Positions 47,745-59,129 of a DNA stretch of 64,000 nt are shown piece by piece. Position numbers and translations under genes: made by a program. Positions within the stretch are counted from its first letter, which is position 1, and each line of letters opens with the position of its first letter. This DNA is from Aspergillus flavus (Eukaryota > Ascomycota > Eurotiomycetes > Eurotiales > Aspergillaceae): NCBI RefSeq assembly GCF_009017415.1, contig NC_092406.1, forward strand, positions 620,001 through 684,000, given 5' to 3'. Below the pieces are notes generated by a model. It saw nothing but the letters and a program-made list of their open reading frames with translations. It was not told the DNA's origin and made no database searches.

Positions 47745-49978
47745 ACTGTTACACAGGTGGGGTAGAAACAGCAGATTATTTTCACACAGCTTTTAATAGA
47801 ATGAAACAAGTATGCGGCAGCCGATCTTGGGTGGGTTATGTGTCCTTGAAGAATTCTGAGGAGCGCTGCCCTGCTCAGAAAAGGGAATGTTGTAGAACAA
47901 TGGCAAACGTTTCTAGACGAGCCGTTGGACATGGATATATGTGAAATCATGACTGGTTCATTGGGTTGAAAATGATGGGCTAACTGTTTCGCTTGTCCAG
48001 ATGGTGATAAAACGATATGGCTTGTTACCGTTCAATGGGAGTCAGATCGAAATTCACGCCCAATTCGTTGTCGACTCGACAACTCCCGGATGAGGCCTCA
48101 CGTTGTGTCAGCCAGCCATGAAAGTAGGAGATCTCCCCGGCCACAGATGCTCGGTAGGGATATGATGTAATTAAAGTAATTGAAGGCCAATAGGAGATAT
48201 AATCGTCAACAGGTGGTAACTATAATCGAATAACCATGAGCACAGCCCCTGAGATCATGGGGCTTATGTTTATCGTCACATCGCCAAATCTCCGAGATAT
48301 TTCGAAGCTTAGTGCGGACGATGGCACTTACTGATCCTTTAGTATTTACTGACAGTTGTTTTTTTCCAGAGGTCTCACTGGTAAAGATCTCTCCTATTCT
48401 CAATATCTCTTTTTTTGTTCTTTGCTTTTCTTTTCTTTTCTTTTTCTTTCTTTTAAAAATTATTTTGTTTCTATTTTTTTCTTTCTTGGTGATTAAATAT
48501 CTTTTTTTCCAACTTTAACAAGTAGCCTGCGGTAAGGTGCTATTCGCAGCTCGCATCTACTCTAAATTATTTTATTTAGCATAGGATATAAAATTCAGCA
48601 TCTTGCCGACATCCCTTCTCGGTTCGGCAGACCTATGGCTTCAACACGCCCTACCCTCTTAGTATTATCTCCCCGCGCCAAGCGGTCGTCACTCGCAGCA
48701 CGCCACATCGAGCCAACGCAGCTGTCCCGATTCAGTCATTTTTAATTATTTGAGTAGGCCTTGTACAGTAGGAGGTCGAAGGTTTTGGAATTATCCCTTT
48801 ATTGCCTGATTCAGCCGACTTTCTAAATATACAAAAAAGGTCTAATTTCTGACAATTGAAAAAGTATGACCAGGTGGTCCCCTAGGGCAGTGTAAGCCTT
48901 AAGGTCCAACGGCAGACTCCACCCAGGCTTGGCAAAGGGGGGGCAGCGGAGCCTCAATCTTGTTGACAGCCCTGGTGGGGTTGAAATTGAGAACTTATGG
49001 TAGACATTATAAGAATCAATGGCTTGGATACATTTCACAACAATGCGAGAAATGATCATGGGATGGCAAGCCTAGTAATCTCGTGAGTCTTTTGTAGAAG
49101 GTTCTAACGTTACAGGAGAAAGGACATCTATAGTTTTAATGTGACAATCCAGTATTTGGTATAGAACTGCAACGGTGCTCTTGATAGAATTCAACATCTC
49201 GATTATATACTTCCAACTTATTTTCGTCTCATGAGCTCAAGAGTCTGCTATCCAGATGCTTCCAGAATTATACCCCAAAGTTGGACGCCTTCCCAGCCAG
49301 GCACGCGCGCCTTCCTAATCGGGTAACCCGTCTTCCCTTATATTTTTAGGGAACAACGACTATGACAATAGAGACCGAGATAGCGCAGTGGTCATCACTG
49401 GCGTAGCGCAGCCATGTGACAGCTCTAACCGGACAGGGTCTCCGTTCGAGCCCTCGTGGTTGAGCTCCTTTTCCAGTAAGTCAAGAAAAGGACCTTGTAG
49501 TTGAGGAGGGTTCGGTCGTCGTAATAAAATCCTCGAGGATTTTCCCTAGACACACAATGATCTCACGGTATCGGCTGGGGATTATTGGAGGTTGTCTAGG
49601 TTTTTGATCTTTTATTTTTTCTTTTTTATTTGAGTGATTGATTTATTCTTTTTGTCTTGGATTTGTGAAGTTGTTGCTATCCTCAGGTGTCTTGCGGGAG
49701 TCACGTTACGTGGTGATGGATGGCTACTTATTGTTCCTTTCCTCTCTATGACCCTTCAAATGCTTACACAATACAACATGAAACAGAAAAACGACATATG
49801 AAACACAAACCCTCATAATGTGATATGAGCTCTCTATGCACAAAACCAACAAACCATTTCGCCATGCAAAGTATACAAATTGAGACACATAACCACGCTT
49901 TGGACAAGAAACTCCCGAAGTGCTGCCATAATCCGGAACCCACTCTATCGGTGATGCACGTTAATCGCAATACAAAAT
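47745..49978. other. Gene-poor stretch
   Basis: No protein gene is supported. T-rich tracts occur at 48410-48510, and a tRNA-like A-box/B-box pair lies at about 49374-49460. Confidence 0.4.
49374..49460 (+). other. tRNA-like / SINE-like element, degenerate
   Basis: TAGCGCAGTGGT matches the RNA polymerase III A box and GTTCGAGCC the B box about 60 nt later, as in a tRNA gene. However, the T-stem cannot pair and the acceptor stem (ACCGAGA with a GGT-ending 3' arm) is only partly complementary. It is therefore more likely a tRNA relic or a tRNA-derived short element than a working tRNA; no anticodon is assigned. Confidence 0.25.
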
Positions 49979-51840
49979 CTAATATGCTCGTGCCCTGCCT
50001 TCAACGGTGATCGTAAATATTATGTGCCTCGTATAAGTGGGCTGAAGATCCAAATTAATGCTAACCAGCTGTTGAAATTTTGTTGGCAATTGATAAGCAT
50101 CCTTTACCCACAGCTGATATTCCATGTCAACCTGGTCAGTGTTAAGGAGGTGACTGAAAGCACTGAAGAGGTCCTCGTTGCTTAGACCTCCATAGTACCA
50201 ACTCAGGCAGGTTAGTACAATGACTGCATCCGGGTGGCTATATTCAGAACGTGCAGTAGGGCTGTCCTTAGCGCGATATGGAACAGCAAGCTTCGTAGAC
50301 GGCTCTCTAGTTGAAGTGAGGCCATAATTAACACGCCATCTCTTGAGTCCGAAGGCAAAGACCAGTATACCCCCCGCGAAAAGACCCCGTAACAGAAACA
50401 AGACGTCGCGTGTACCAGGTCCCCAGAAACCCCCCAGATCCTTTTTCAATTTCTTGGATCTGGTCATCGGTTGCTTTTAATTTGGTAATGTAAATGCGCA
50501 CCGCTTCCCTGACTGTCTTTGGCTGCCTGGCAATAGGAAAGCCACTTACTCCTGTCTCACAGATGTGTGCGGCAACGTAATCGATCAGCCCACGCTGTGC
50601 ATTTGCTCCAAAGATGCGTATGTGTCGAAAGCTTCCTTCCTGTGAGGCTCCAACCTCTACTAGTTGTGGGAACTCTGTCTTCACATCTTCGGTGTATCTC
50701 CTGATCAAGTCTAGAACTTCGTGAGCTATCAGCCATCGCTTTGGACTCAGCTGCACTGGCTGCTGGTCACCAATGGTATAAACAAGCTCAAACTTGGCAG
50801 TAGGTTTTTCATCGCCATCATCGACAACATCACGCGGAGTGCTCGCGGAAGAACTCAAGCGTTTTCAAAAGCGAATGTGCAACGTCGAAATCTCTGGCAA
50901 TCATGCGCTCCAACGCCATGAGTTTGAGGGACAAAGTCTGCTCAGGCTGTACGAAAAGGACGCCACCATTCGTCATACACTCATGGCATATGAGCATTAT
51001 TTCCTTAGCCTGCATGCTACCCAACTTTAGAGCACGTGAGAATGGTAAATGGTAGATTCGTCTTCCTATCATCCCACCCAACTTCGAAACCAGCTTTTGA
51101 AACATTTGCTTTGCCTGGGCTTTAGCAACAATAACGCGGACTAAGCGAGAGCTATCTGCCAGAGAAGACACTACCATGGGGATGATGACGAATGATTTTC
51201 CCTCTCCATGTTCATCTGCAAAACTGTGTTTTTGCCGGTCTCTCCACTTCTCATCTTCTGGGCGATATCTTGATTGCCACGGATCATAAGACCACTTTCA
51301 ACCTCCAGAAGCAGAGACTCAGGGAAATCATATAGATTCCAGTTCCTATGGCCTGGGTTCTCAAGCTCTCTAATCGGATTTTTTTTATGATCAACGCAGT
51401 TCAATAATCTTTTTGCGCATTGCAGTCCAGCCAGGGCAAGACCATATCCAATGATGCTATCCTTCCAAGAATCTAGCATGTAGCGAAACCGGTTATATCT
51501 AAGCTGCTCCACAAAATAGTGTCGGGGATAGGCGTGGCCAAAGATTAGCATCGGCCATCATCTGCAAACATATTTGGTATTGTGTGCATGCCGCGAGGTT
51601 CTTTGGGCTGGCGGCTGGTATAAGTATTTTGTAAAGAAATTCAGCATAGCCCTTCCAATAGCCCAGATGCTGATTAACACTACTAGCTATGTCAATGTCT
51701 TTCAGGCGAGCTTCTGCGTCTCCATGATGCTCTTTCCAGCTCTCAAGGCTGCCACGTAAGTGTGTAACATAAGCCTTCTCATAGCTCGAACTGGCTTGTC
51801 TTCTCACGTCCTCAATAACCGGGTTCAGACGAATGTGCTA
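49979..51840 (-). pseudogene. Internal fragment of a giant DUF3638/DUF3645-type fungal protein, multiply frameshifted
   Basis: Five overlapping frames read in order as one protein resembling the ~3000-aa fungal DUF3638/DUF3645 family: CLQMMADANLWPRLSPT, then VEQLRYNRF...LQCAKRLL, then RLVRVIVAKAQAKQMFQKL, MTNGGVLFVQPE, GFPIARQPKTVREAV and AFGLKRWRVNYGL...KLAVPYRAKD. Frame changes lie near 51515, 51206, 50850 and 50445. The one at 51206 falls inside the phosphate-loop motif (family NMGEGKSS-like), where a single base is missing, so the nucleotide-binding site is lost. Both the long N-terminal part and the C-terminal third are absent, so this is a fragment. Family members are proposed P-loop proteins of unknown role. 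Confidence 0.7.
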
Positions 51841-51955
51841 GAATGCAGATGCCAGCACGAGGGATATGTCAGCCCAGACATGCCAACACCAGATGTGCCA
51901 GCCTAGATGTGCCAGCACGGGATATGTGCCATCACGAGTGTGCCAGAACGGATAA
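51841..51955. repeat. Degenerate tandem repeat of an ATGTGCCAGC-type unit
   Basis: AGATGCCAGCACG, AGATGTGCCAGCCT, AGATGTGCCAGCACG, ATATGTGCCATCACG and AGTGTGCCAGAACG follow one another with a spacing of 12-17 nt, immediately at the 5' edge of the DUF3638 fragment. Probably a minisatellite marking the break point of that fragment. Confidence 0.6.
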
Positions 51956-52238
51956 GAGCGTCTTGATAAAGCCGACCATGGCGCCACCATTCAAGGCGGC
52001 AGACCGCAATAGATAAAGGCTAAGATACATGAAGGCTTCAAGACGCGAGTTATTGTTTCTTAAGAAAACTTATTAAGGCTCGGCGAGCAAGCCAAACTAA
52101 TGCCGGACAAAATAATACCACCTGCTTTACTGCTTTCAGCTCTAGACTGCTAAATATGCCGATCAATACTATTATCCAGCTTTATTGCCAACTATATAGC
52201 TTTGAGGTTCCTGATAATCTTTCCAATAGCTATTATTC
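51956..52238. other. Intergenic region
   Basis: Spacer between the repeat and the 3' end of the small secreted-protein gene. Nothing recognised. Confidence 0.4.
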
Positions 52239-52816
52239 TTATGCCAAGGGACCCAGTTCAACGTGTGCTACGCGGTGCAGCTCCCGCAATGGACAGTTTT
52301 GATTAGACGGAATCGGTATCTCAGCGCTGTCATTGTCGAGAAAGTACTTAAAATGATCAGGCGCAATTTGTAGGACGCATGTAACGGGATTTCCTTGAGT
52401 GGCGCCTGGCTCATAAGTATCTGGACTGTGGTTAGCTAGTTGCTTGTACGAGTAAGTAATTGGATCTGGAACACATACCATCCATATTTTTGATACATTC
52501 CAGATAGGCCGGGTTACAACCCGGCAGGGTCTGTGTAGCTTTTGTAGCTGCAACGATATCAAACACCGGGTCATGGGCCTCCTTAGCAATATCAAGGCAC
52601 CGATTTGGCATATCAGGGCACTATTAGCGATATTTAGTTAGCTAATAGAGGTTCAAAATTGTAATTAGTAGTTGGCAAACCACACCTTTTCCTGGATGAG
52701 TTCGATCCAGCCCGCGGCCAGGACGGTGGGGGCTAGGAGAGCGATAACAGAGATGAACTACACACTCTATTAGCAGTAATTCCCACTGTTGCGAAGCATT
52801 GATTTTTTACCTTCAT
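52239..52816 (-). CDS. Small secreted cysteine-containing protein, 133 aa, four exons
   Basis: Exons 52816-52811 (only ATG AAG), 52757-52686, 52620-52479 and 52420-52239 give exactly 134 codons; introns are 52758-52810, 52621-52685 and 52421-52478, all GT..AG. The product starts MKFISVIALLAPTVLAAGW, a clear signal peptide with likely cleavage after LAA. The mature part has six cysteines (in CPDMPNRC, GCNPAYLEC, VTC and NC), an even number that could form three disulfides. I recognise no family. Size, signal and cysteine content fit a candidate secreted effector or small secreted protein. It lies beside a minisatellite and among decayed genes, the kind of place where such genes often sit. Confidence 0.65.
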
Positions 52817-52870
52817 GGTTTCTTGATAGCGTGCGATTTCAGTGGATGTAATGAGTATAAAAGAAAGGAT

Positions 52871-52946
52871 AGAGAGGAAATGGTAGAGAGGAAATGGTAG
52901 AGTGGAAATGGTAGAGTGGAAATGGTAGAGTGGAAATGGTAGAGAG
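52871..52946. repeat. 14-nt minisatellite, five copies
   Basis: The unit (A/T)GGAAATGGTAGAG repeats five times with partial units at both ends. It lies between the TATA-like element at 52960-52967 and the ATG of the small secreted-protein gene, so it may be in the 5' UTR or core promoter. Confidence 0.85.
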
Positions 52947-52959
52947 GAAGACGTTAGAT

Positions 52960-52967
52960 TTATATAA
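52960..52967 (-). promoter_or_regulatory. TATA-like element upstream of the secreted-protein gene
   Basis: TATATAAA on the minus strand, about 145 nt before the ATG, with the minisatellite in between. Confidence 0.35.
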
Positions 52968-55887
52968 CACAGCTTTCGGCGGTGAGCAGGCGCGTATATA
53001 TTAATATAGGGGGTAAGTACACAGATTTATAATTATGATAGCCATAACTATAACTAGATTGTGGATTTTACTCCACAGTGGCACAGATATCTACATGGCT
53101 GGCTGAATCCGAAACTCAAAATAAATCCTCCTGCTGCTGTTTATGGTATTGAGTAATCTTTATTTTATTTTATATAAAATTAACGTTTCGTTACCTGGTG
53201 GGCTAAGCTGGGTTAAGTAAATTGGCACCCGAGTCTAAGGTTTTGATGAACTCTTGTATAAAATAATCTTCTTTTATAAGGTATTAAATTCGCCAACTCT
53301 ACAAATATATCTGTTTATTAGTAATCTATCTATATTCTAGTACTACTGTCAGAGTAGTGCGGTTCTCGAATTCTTTAGAAGCTGGCAATCAACTCAGCTC
53401 AGCAATTTATCCAGGAGGTAATGACCGTGCGAGAAGCTGAACTGTGGGGCAAGCTAACTGATGGATCTAGTGGATGCCATAGTACATGCTAGAGACCCGA
53501 TTCAGAAGATTTAAAAACTTTAATTAAGCGAAAACGAGGGTCTATATACTATTTGCCGCTCTTACAGGCGGGCTTTTGTTACCGTCATTGTTAGCGTGTT
53601 CAAAGGTTACAGCCTTGTCTCACGGATCTACAGCAATGCCGGTGGTTGATTATGGTGTAGTTCATTCTTTGCGTTGGCGATGATCGCTGTGTCCTCATAA
53701 GTGAAGGAGCGGATTAATATATTAGAAGGAAACGATATACGGAGAGCCCCACAGGGATCAGCACGATCTTTTCGCACTACTCGGCATATATTTGACCCAC
53801 AGTTCGCACTATTGGAAGCTCCTCTTCTGCTGTACCTTCCCCCCTCTTTTTCACCAATCACTACTCCGGCGCAGGAACCAGAGATTCAGATGATATTCTA
53901 TCCGGTGTAAATAGACCAGAGTAGACTAAATCGCTTAATCGATATATATACTGACTTTACATCGGAGCTTTATTAACATTTTAAGAGGGTACTGTTTTTT
54001 CGTGCACATTCCTTATGAAATCTGACCGATCGTCGCGGATGGACCACGACGGTCACAACCATGGCGATTATAAGTGGGTTAAAAGCAGTGGTAGGTAATG
54101 ATATCCGGAATACGGCGCTCCTGATGTAAAATGTGGTGAGGTGTCACTGAAACATCGCCAGACTGCTTGAGTTTGCATGTTGACAGATCATCGGCACATC
54201 GCCTCAGCCTTGGATGAATTGGGCTTCGGCGCTCGATCGACTATTTACGAGGTACTATTGAAAAGTGGTCTAGATTGTGGGTACATGATCTGCATTATTT
54301 ACGGGGTACTATTGTAAAGTGATCTGGGTTGTGGGTACGTGATCTGCATTATTCTTGTGGCAGTACTTTTACGCTGGTAAGTTATTAGCGCCACTGTATA
54401 CCATAGAAGACGGAATGGACATACTCGAGTTGATATAGGTGGATTTTGTTAGAACGCGCCCCATATGTGGGTCAGTATGCCAGCGATGAAGACCAACACC
54501 GCCTATTCCAGCCAGCCCTCCGCCTAACTCGATGTCCGTGCTAGGCATTCTCTGGGCTGCCGTGCAAACGCTGGCACAATGGATGGCTAGCACCCCCTGC
54601 TGCCAGACGTTCTGAGCTCTCAGCAAACGCTTCGAGGCCCCTAGTATCGATTGGACACCGGTAGAGAAGCAGATGTTAGCGTGGGGCCATCTATACCGTC
54701 TTCGCAGGAAGATCCGACTCCAGATATCGATTCACCACATGGAGGATAGTGAGCCTCTTCCTTCTAGAACCGACAAGAGCGGAAAATATCGGCTACCAAG
54801 CGGATGATAGCTGACCGTTATGCTCAGATTAACGCCCAGCAGGTCTCCGGCCAACATTCGGTCTGGCGCCATGTTTATCGTCTCATGCGATGTCCCGGCC
54901 CTCTGTGTCGCCACGACGGGCAATATTGCTGGCAAGACCCAGAGAGTAAAAGACATCATAGATTGAAGACGCACCATAGTAATCCTTCGTCAATATGTTG
55001 AGCGAAGAGGAGTCCTCGATACCCATGACGATGTACCCGATAGCCTTGGTGAGCAACTGCATGCTAAGGAGGACCAGCGACAGGAGAAGCGGAAGAAACC
55101 CCCGGATAGTTCTACATTCAGTTCAATGTGTCCTCCGATAAATATCAACGTCCTTCCGGCTGGATCATCTCAACAACCTATGCCTACTTCTGCTGGTGAT
55201 ACTGCCCCTGCTAAGACTGGCTGTGCCGAATCAATCACGGTCCACGGGCTGCTCGATGTCGCAGTGGAGGTGTATACCGAATCGCAACGGTCATGGGTGC
55301 GCAACGAGTCTTTCAGGGATAACATCAACAAAGCACGCGATGTGACACTCGAAAGTTCCCTCAATCTCATGCAGATTTATGAAGATCAAATCCCTGGCTT
55401 TTTTTGTCGAACATGGTGTGAAATTAGGTGCTGCCGGGCGGTTCGTACACGACATTGACGTTTGAGTGAAAGGAAGCGGAGACCTTTGCCGCAAGAATTG
55501 TAATAGTTCAATCTCGATATGTTTGTACCAAATGGAGAAGATTACACAGCGGCATACAGTAGATCCGGGGATTCTTGTCGCCACCTGCATTTCGTTGTCA
55601 CTCCAACCCTGACCGCAAGACACATTAGTATGGATTAGGAACTATCCGGAATATCAATATTCCCTGAAACGATGAGAAGGCAGGAAGAATAAGTCAAAAT
55701 AAAAATTTTATATTTATTTGCTTGACTGACACTTGAACACAAGTGAGTATTGACCAATCAGGATGTAGGTAGTTAGGCAACATGAGTAGTAGTCGCAGCA
55801 TCTTAATAACAGGAAGACCAGGGATCTGTTAATCAACTGTATGATTGTGAAAGCATATCGGTATATGATCATTTCTATAGATAACAT
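52968..55887. other. AT-rich, gene-poor region with possible degraded coding DNA
   Basis: From 53000 to 53400 the sequence is strongly AT-rich. From 54400 to 55460 it becomes GC-richer, with frames up to 110 codons (55126-55458) but no recognisable family, which would fit a degraded gene or mobile element. No terminal repeats were found by eye. Confidence 0.35.
54243..54350. repeat. Tandem duplication of a 54-nt unit
   Basis: ATTTACGAGGTACTATTG at 54243 recurs as ATTTACGGGGTACTATTG at 54297, and the rest of the unit follows with only a few differences, mostly A/G transitions. Confidence 0.85.
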
Positions 55888-57717
55888 CTAGGCTGATCTA
55901 ACCTCCTGCAACCACGACGGCGGGTCCCCTGTAGTCTTCCCAGTACACGCAGCATCGACGCACATCTCCAAGCTGCCAAAGGCAAATTGCCTGCCCGTAA
56001 GTCCAGGCCCATAGTGGATATACTTGCCAGAATTAGTCATGATCGTCCGAGTATTCTTCGGAATAATGGGTTCCTCGATAGAGCACCAGCAAGTGTCTTG
56101 TAAGAACTGGACCCCGAACTTCTCAAGCTCCCCGACGTAACCCGCTTGCGAGGCAAGGCTATACTGAGCACGGCCGCAGGTAACTATCACGGAGACATTA
56201 TCATTCTTTGTTCTTCCTTGGCACAGCCTCGCTACTTCTTTCATCTCTCGACATGAGAAGTGCGGGTTGCCAAACGAGACAAGGTCGATTTCTCGCGGCT
56301 CAGAGCCGTGATTGAACTCGTCCCAGATAGCATATAGATCCTTCGAGTCCACATCAATAGCTTTAGGGACCATACCATTAGCGCATGCAGCCTCGAGGGT
56401 AGGAGCCTCTGGAGTTAAGTTGACCATGTGGAGCATAGGAGCGCTAGAAGATGTAGCAAATGCTGCTGAGAACGCCTTGAAGTCATCATTGCTTGGCTTT
56501 AGGTGTTCCAACCCAGTTATGACCGGAATGTGAGTGGTTGCAATAGCACCAAGAGCGTAGCCTAAGATAGGCCAGAATGAGTCGTCGGCCCCTTCGGAAG
56601 GTGTTACTCTAAGCCAGGTAGACGCAAAGCGATTCTCATCAACATAGACCCCTGCCTTTGGCGCGCGGCCAGTCAAGGCAATAAAAGCCTCAAGCATATT
56701 GGGGTTCTTTAGTGTCCTCGCACCAAGCACACTGTTTGCATAGATAACAGCGTTGGACTCTCCCCAGGCGATTGGATCACCTAGTCTAGGGGCAGTCTCG
56801 AGTAAATACGGGGCGCAGGTGAATGAAATCTTGCCACCCATGTCGACAAAAGCCTTCGCCAATTCGTCACAAGCTGATCCAAATTCTGCGTCGATCCCGA
56901 GAAGCCGCCAACGTTTTTGATCGACATTAAGCGCATTGATAGTTGTAGGAACTTGGAATTTACCATCCCAGTCACGAAGTCTTTGACCAAACGCATTAGA
57001 ACCGGGCCCATACCAGGCGCCATCTACATGGGCTTGGCTGACATCCATCAGCTCTTTGGCTCCCATCATGTCCGCCATTCGGATAATGATCTTTAGCGAG
57101 ATCTTAGCGGCTTCGCCATTAGCTCCGTCCAGAATCGCTCGGTCGGCATCAGTAAGTTTGACGCCGAAATTGTTGAGGTCAATGGTAGGCTTGGCAGCTC
57201 CATTGGCAGAGTCGGCCTTCAAGGGGGCATCCGAGACTAGTTCACCCCGGATATGAACAGTCTTCCCATCCCAGCCTAGAGCTTCACAGAAGTCCTCTGG
57301 ATTCAGCGTAACGACGGCGGCCGTCTTGTCAAACAATTCTTCGGCAACCATAACTCCTAGTGTGATGATCTCCTCGCGACGCTCGAAGATCAACGCCTTA
57401 GGGCCTAAGCCATTTAGGATGAGCTCCATCATAATGACGCTGCCGCCGCATGATCCTCTACCTCCAGGTATTGCCAAGATGGTATCTTTCATAAAACGAC
57501 CGCTCAGCGGATGGAACCTATCAATGATCTCGCCTGTCCTTGGATCAACACCGCCCCAGAAACTAAGTTCAAGGTCAGCTGCCAACAACGTGGCACAGGC
57601 GGCGCCAGTGACATAAGGGATACCGCGAAAGATGCGTTGTTCTGACATGGCCATGTTCGTCATGTCAAGGGAGGCAATATGAGGAAAGTTCTGTAACGTA
57701 GTACCGCGCTTAAGCAA
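55888..57717 (-). CDS. Aconitase-X family dehydratase (DUF126-DUF521 fusion), 609 aa
   Basis: A single-exon gene with the two halves of aconitase X fused in one chain. A small swivel domain comes first (about residues 31-165; SFWGGVDPRTGEIID, HPLSGRFMKDTILAIPGGRGS). The large domain follows (about 188-600; DRAILDGANGEAAKISLKI, DVSQAHVDGAWYGPGS, TCAPYLLETAPRLGDPIAWGESNAV, IVTCGRA, DTCWCSIEEPI). Cysteines in TCAPY, TCGRA and DTCWC are candidates for the iron-sulfur ligands. In prokaryotes the family contains cis-3-hydroxy-L-proline dehydratase and mevalonate-5-phosphate dehydratase; fungal members are usually fused and act on small hydroxy-acids or hydroxyprolines, but the exact substrate is not known here. 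The start may instead be MSEQRIF at 57648. The gene appears intact. Confidence 0.88.
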   Translation of the reverse strand: MLKRGTTLQNFPHIASLDMTNMAMSEQRIFRGIPYVTGAACATLLAADLELSFWGGVDPRTGEIIDRFHPLSGRFMKDTILAIPGGRGSCGGSVIMMELILNGLGPKALIFERREEIITLGVMVAEELFDKTAAVVTLNPEDFCEALGWDGKTVHIRGELVSDAPLKADSANGAAKPTIDLNNFGVKLTDADRAILDGANGEAAKISLKIIIRMADMMGAKELMDVSQAHVDGAWYGPGSNAFGQRLRDWDGKFQVPTTINALNVDQKRWRLLGIDAEFGSACDELAKAFVDMGGKISFTCAPYLLETAPRLGDPIAWGESNAVIYANSVLGARTLKNPNMLEAFIALTGRAPKAGVYVDENRFASTWLRVTPSEGADDSFWPILGYALGAIATTHIPVITGLEHLKPSNDDFKAFSAAFATSSSAPMLHMVNLTPEAPTLEAACANGMVPKAIDVDSKDLYAIWDEFNHGSEPREIDLVSFGNPHFSCREMKEVARLCQGRTKNDNVSVIVTCGRAQYSLASQAGYVGELEKFGVQFLQDTCWCSIEEPIIPKNTRTIMTNSGKYIHYGPGLTGRQFAFGSLEMCVDAACTGKTTGDPPSWLQEVRSA

Positions 57718-58162
57718 GGCAAGTTTGAAGTTGAAGGATGGCTAAGTAGGGATATATATGTTTGAAGACGGTCTCAGTGGGCAATTAGAGACCGCACGAG
57801 TCCGATGGCCTTAGCCCATGTTCTCCAATGGAACCAGCCGATCGGTCTCGTTGGGTGTGAAAGGCCAAACCAACGTATAACCGGTAAGCAATGCGAAATG
57901 GCCGGCGGGGCAGCGTATCGGCAATTCCGTGAGAACAAGCGGTTCAGTCTCGGATGAGATCCCGTTATCAGTGAGCTAAATTAGAAAGCGGGGCTACAGC
58001 ACCTCCGAAGACTACAATTGGATATAGGGAATGGAGATCAGGTTTTTCTAGATACCAAGAGATTGCGCGGTCGGTGAGGTGGGTTGGTATATTCGCATTA
58101 TATACATATGCTGCGTATTGCCCAATAGATCCATTCAACCGGAAGTTTAGGTCTGCTGCCTT
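57718..58162. other. Intergenic region
   Basis: Gap between the aconitase-X and bZIP genes. No gene seen. Confidence 0.45.
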
Positions 58163-58990
58163 TCAGACGGTGATAATGGATTCCCGAATGGAAGAGTCCA
58201 CAGCGGCCTTCCGAATACCTGGGACTGGACCAAGACATGCCGCATTTGCCGAGAGATGCTGGACTAGCTTATCAAGATCCATAGTGATCTTTGAAGCCGA
58301 GTGTGGAACATGGACATCTTGATAACTTGGTAGTGACAAATCCGTCCTTGGCAGATCACAGTCAGAGGTCAAAAGGAACACAACACGCTCTAGACAAGCT
58401 CTGTAAATCCTTTCTGATATTGCAGCCGGGCTGGAACTTCCCGTCCGTAGGAAGAGGGCCTTGGCTTCTGAGGTCGGCCGAGTTGACTGGTACGGCACAG
58501 AAATCGGCATCAGCCCGAGGCCATCGTCCCGCTCGTCCGGAAGTACTGCGGTCGTTGCGGTCACAAGCGGCATAGTTTCCGGTGCTTGGTGAAAAGGGCT
58601 CAAATCTGCATGAACGCTTGATTGAGATGAAAGAGGAGACCAGGCGAATGTCGCGTCTGATGAAATTCATAAACGTGCCTAAGGAAACTGATAAAAGTTT
58701 CCATTGCATCGTCTAGGGCCTTGCTGAGTTGTTCAGATCGAGCCTTTTCGGAAACCAGGATCTCTTCCTTTCGTGTTCGATACGCTCTTTGCGCTCGACG
58801 CATTCGGATTCGCTTGTTCTAAAGTCTTTTAGCCTGGGACACTTCGAGCAACTGTCGGGCATACATCAGTCTCGTCAGCGGCCTCCTCTTCTAGCTCCTC
58901 AATCGGAGACCGGCCACGACGGGCCGCTCGTCGCTCCCTCTCTGTACAGAAGACAAATTGCGGGTCTGCTTGGCATGGTAGGTTGTTCAT
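58163..58990 (-). CDS. bZIP transcription factor, possibly frameshifted
   Basis: Exon 1 (58990-58865; starts MNNLPCQADPQF) joins over intron 58819-58864 (GTATGC..TTTAG) to a bZIP basic region, NKRIRMRRAQRAYRTRKEE, followed by a short leucine/methionine heptad region (LSKALDDAMETFISFLRHV). This frame ends at 58600. The adjacent frame carries on with the family-like C-terminal helix AISERIYRACLERVVFLLTS and ends at 58163. The only intron that would connect them cleanly is 35 nt, below the normal fungal minimum, so a one-base lesion near 58600-58610 is as likely as splicing. The protein resembles fungal stress/metabolism bZIPs that have a short zipper and a conserved C-terminal helix. The neighbouring aconitase-X gene on the same strand could be a target. 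Confidence 0.6.
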
Positions 58991-59129
58991 AGGATAAAGA
59001 TATCCTCACGTCTGGTAAATCCACATACACTGAGTGACTTAAAAGCTGCCGCGCGGCCCTGCCACATATTCGGAAGCATATGATTCCAATTGTTCCTAAC
59101 CAGACCTTTCGTTTTCTTCAGACACAAAA

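Noticed and set aside
55126..55458. 110-codon frame possibly from a mobile element
   Set aside because: No transposase, reverse transcriptase or terminal repeat could be seen.
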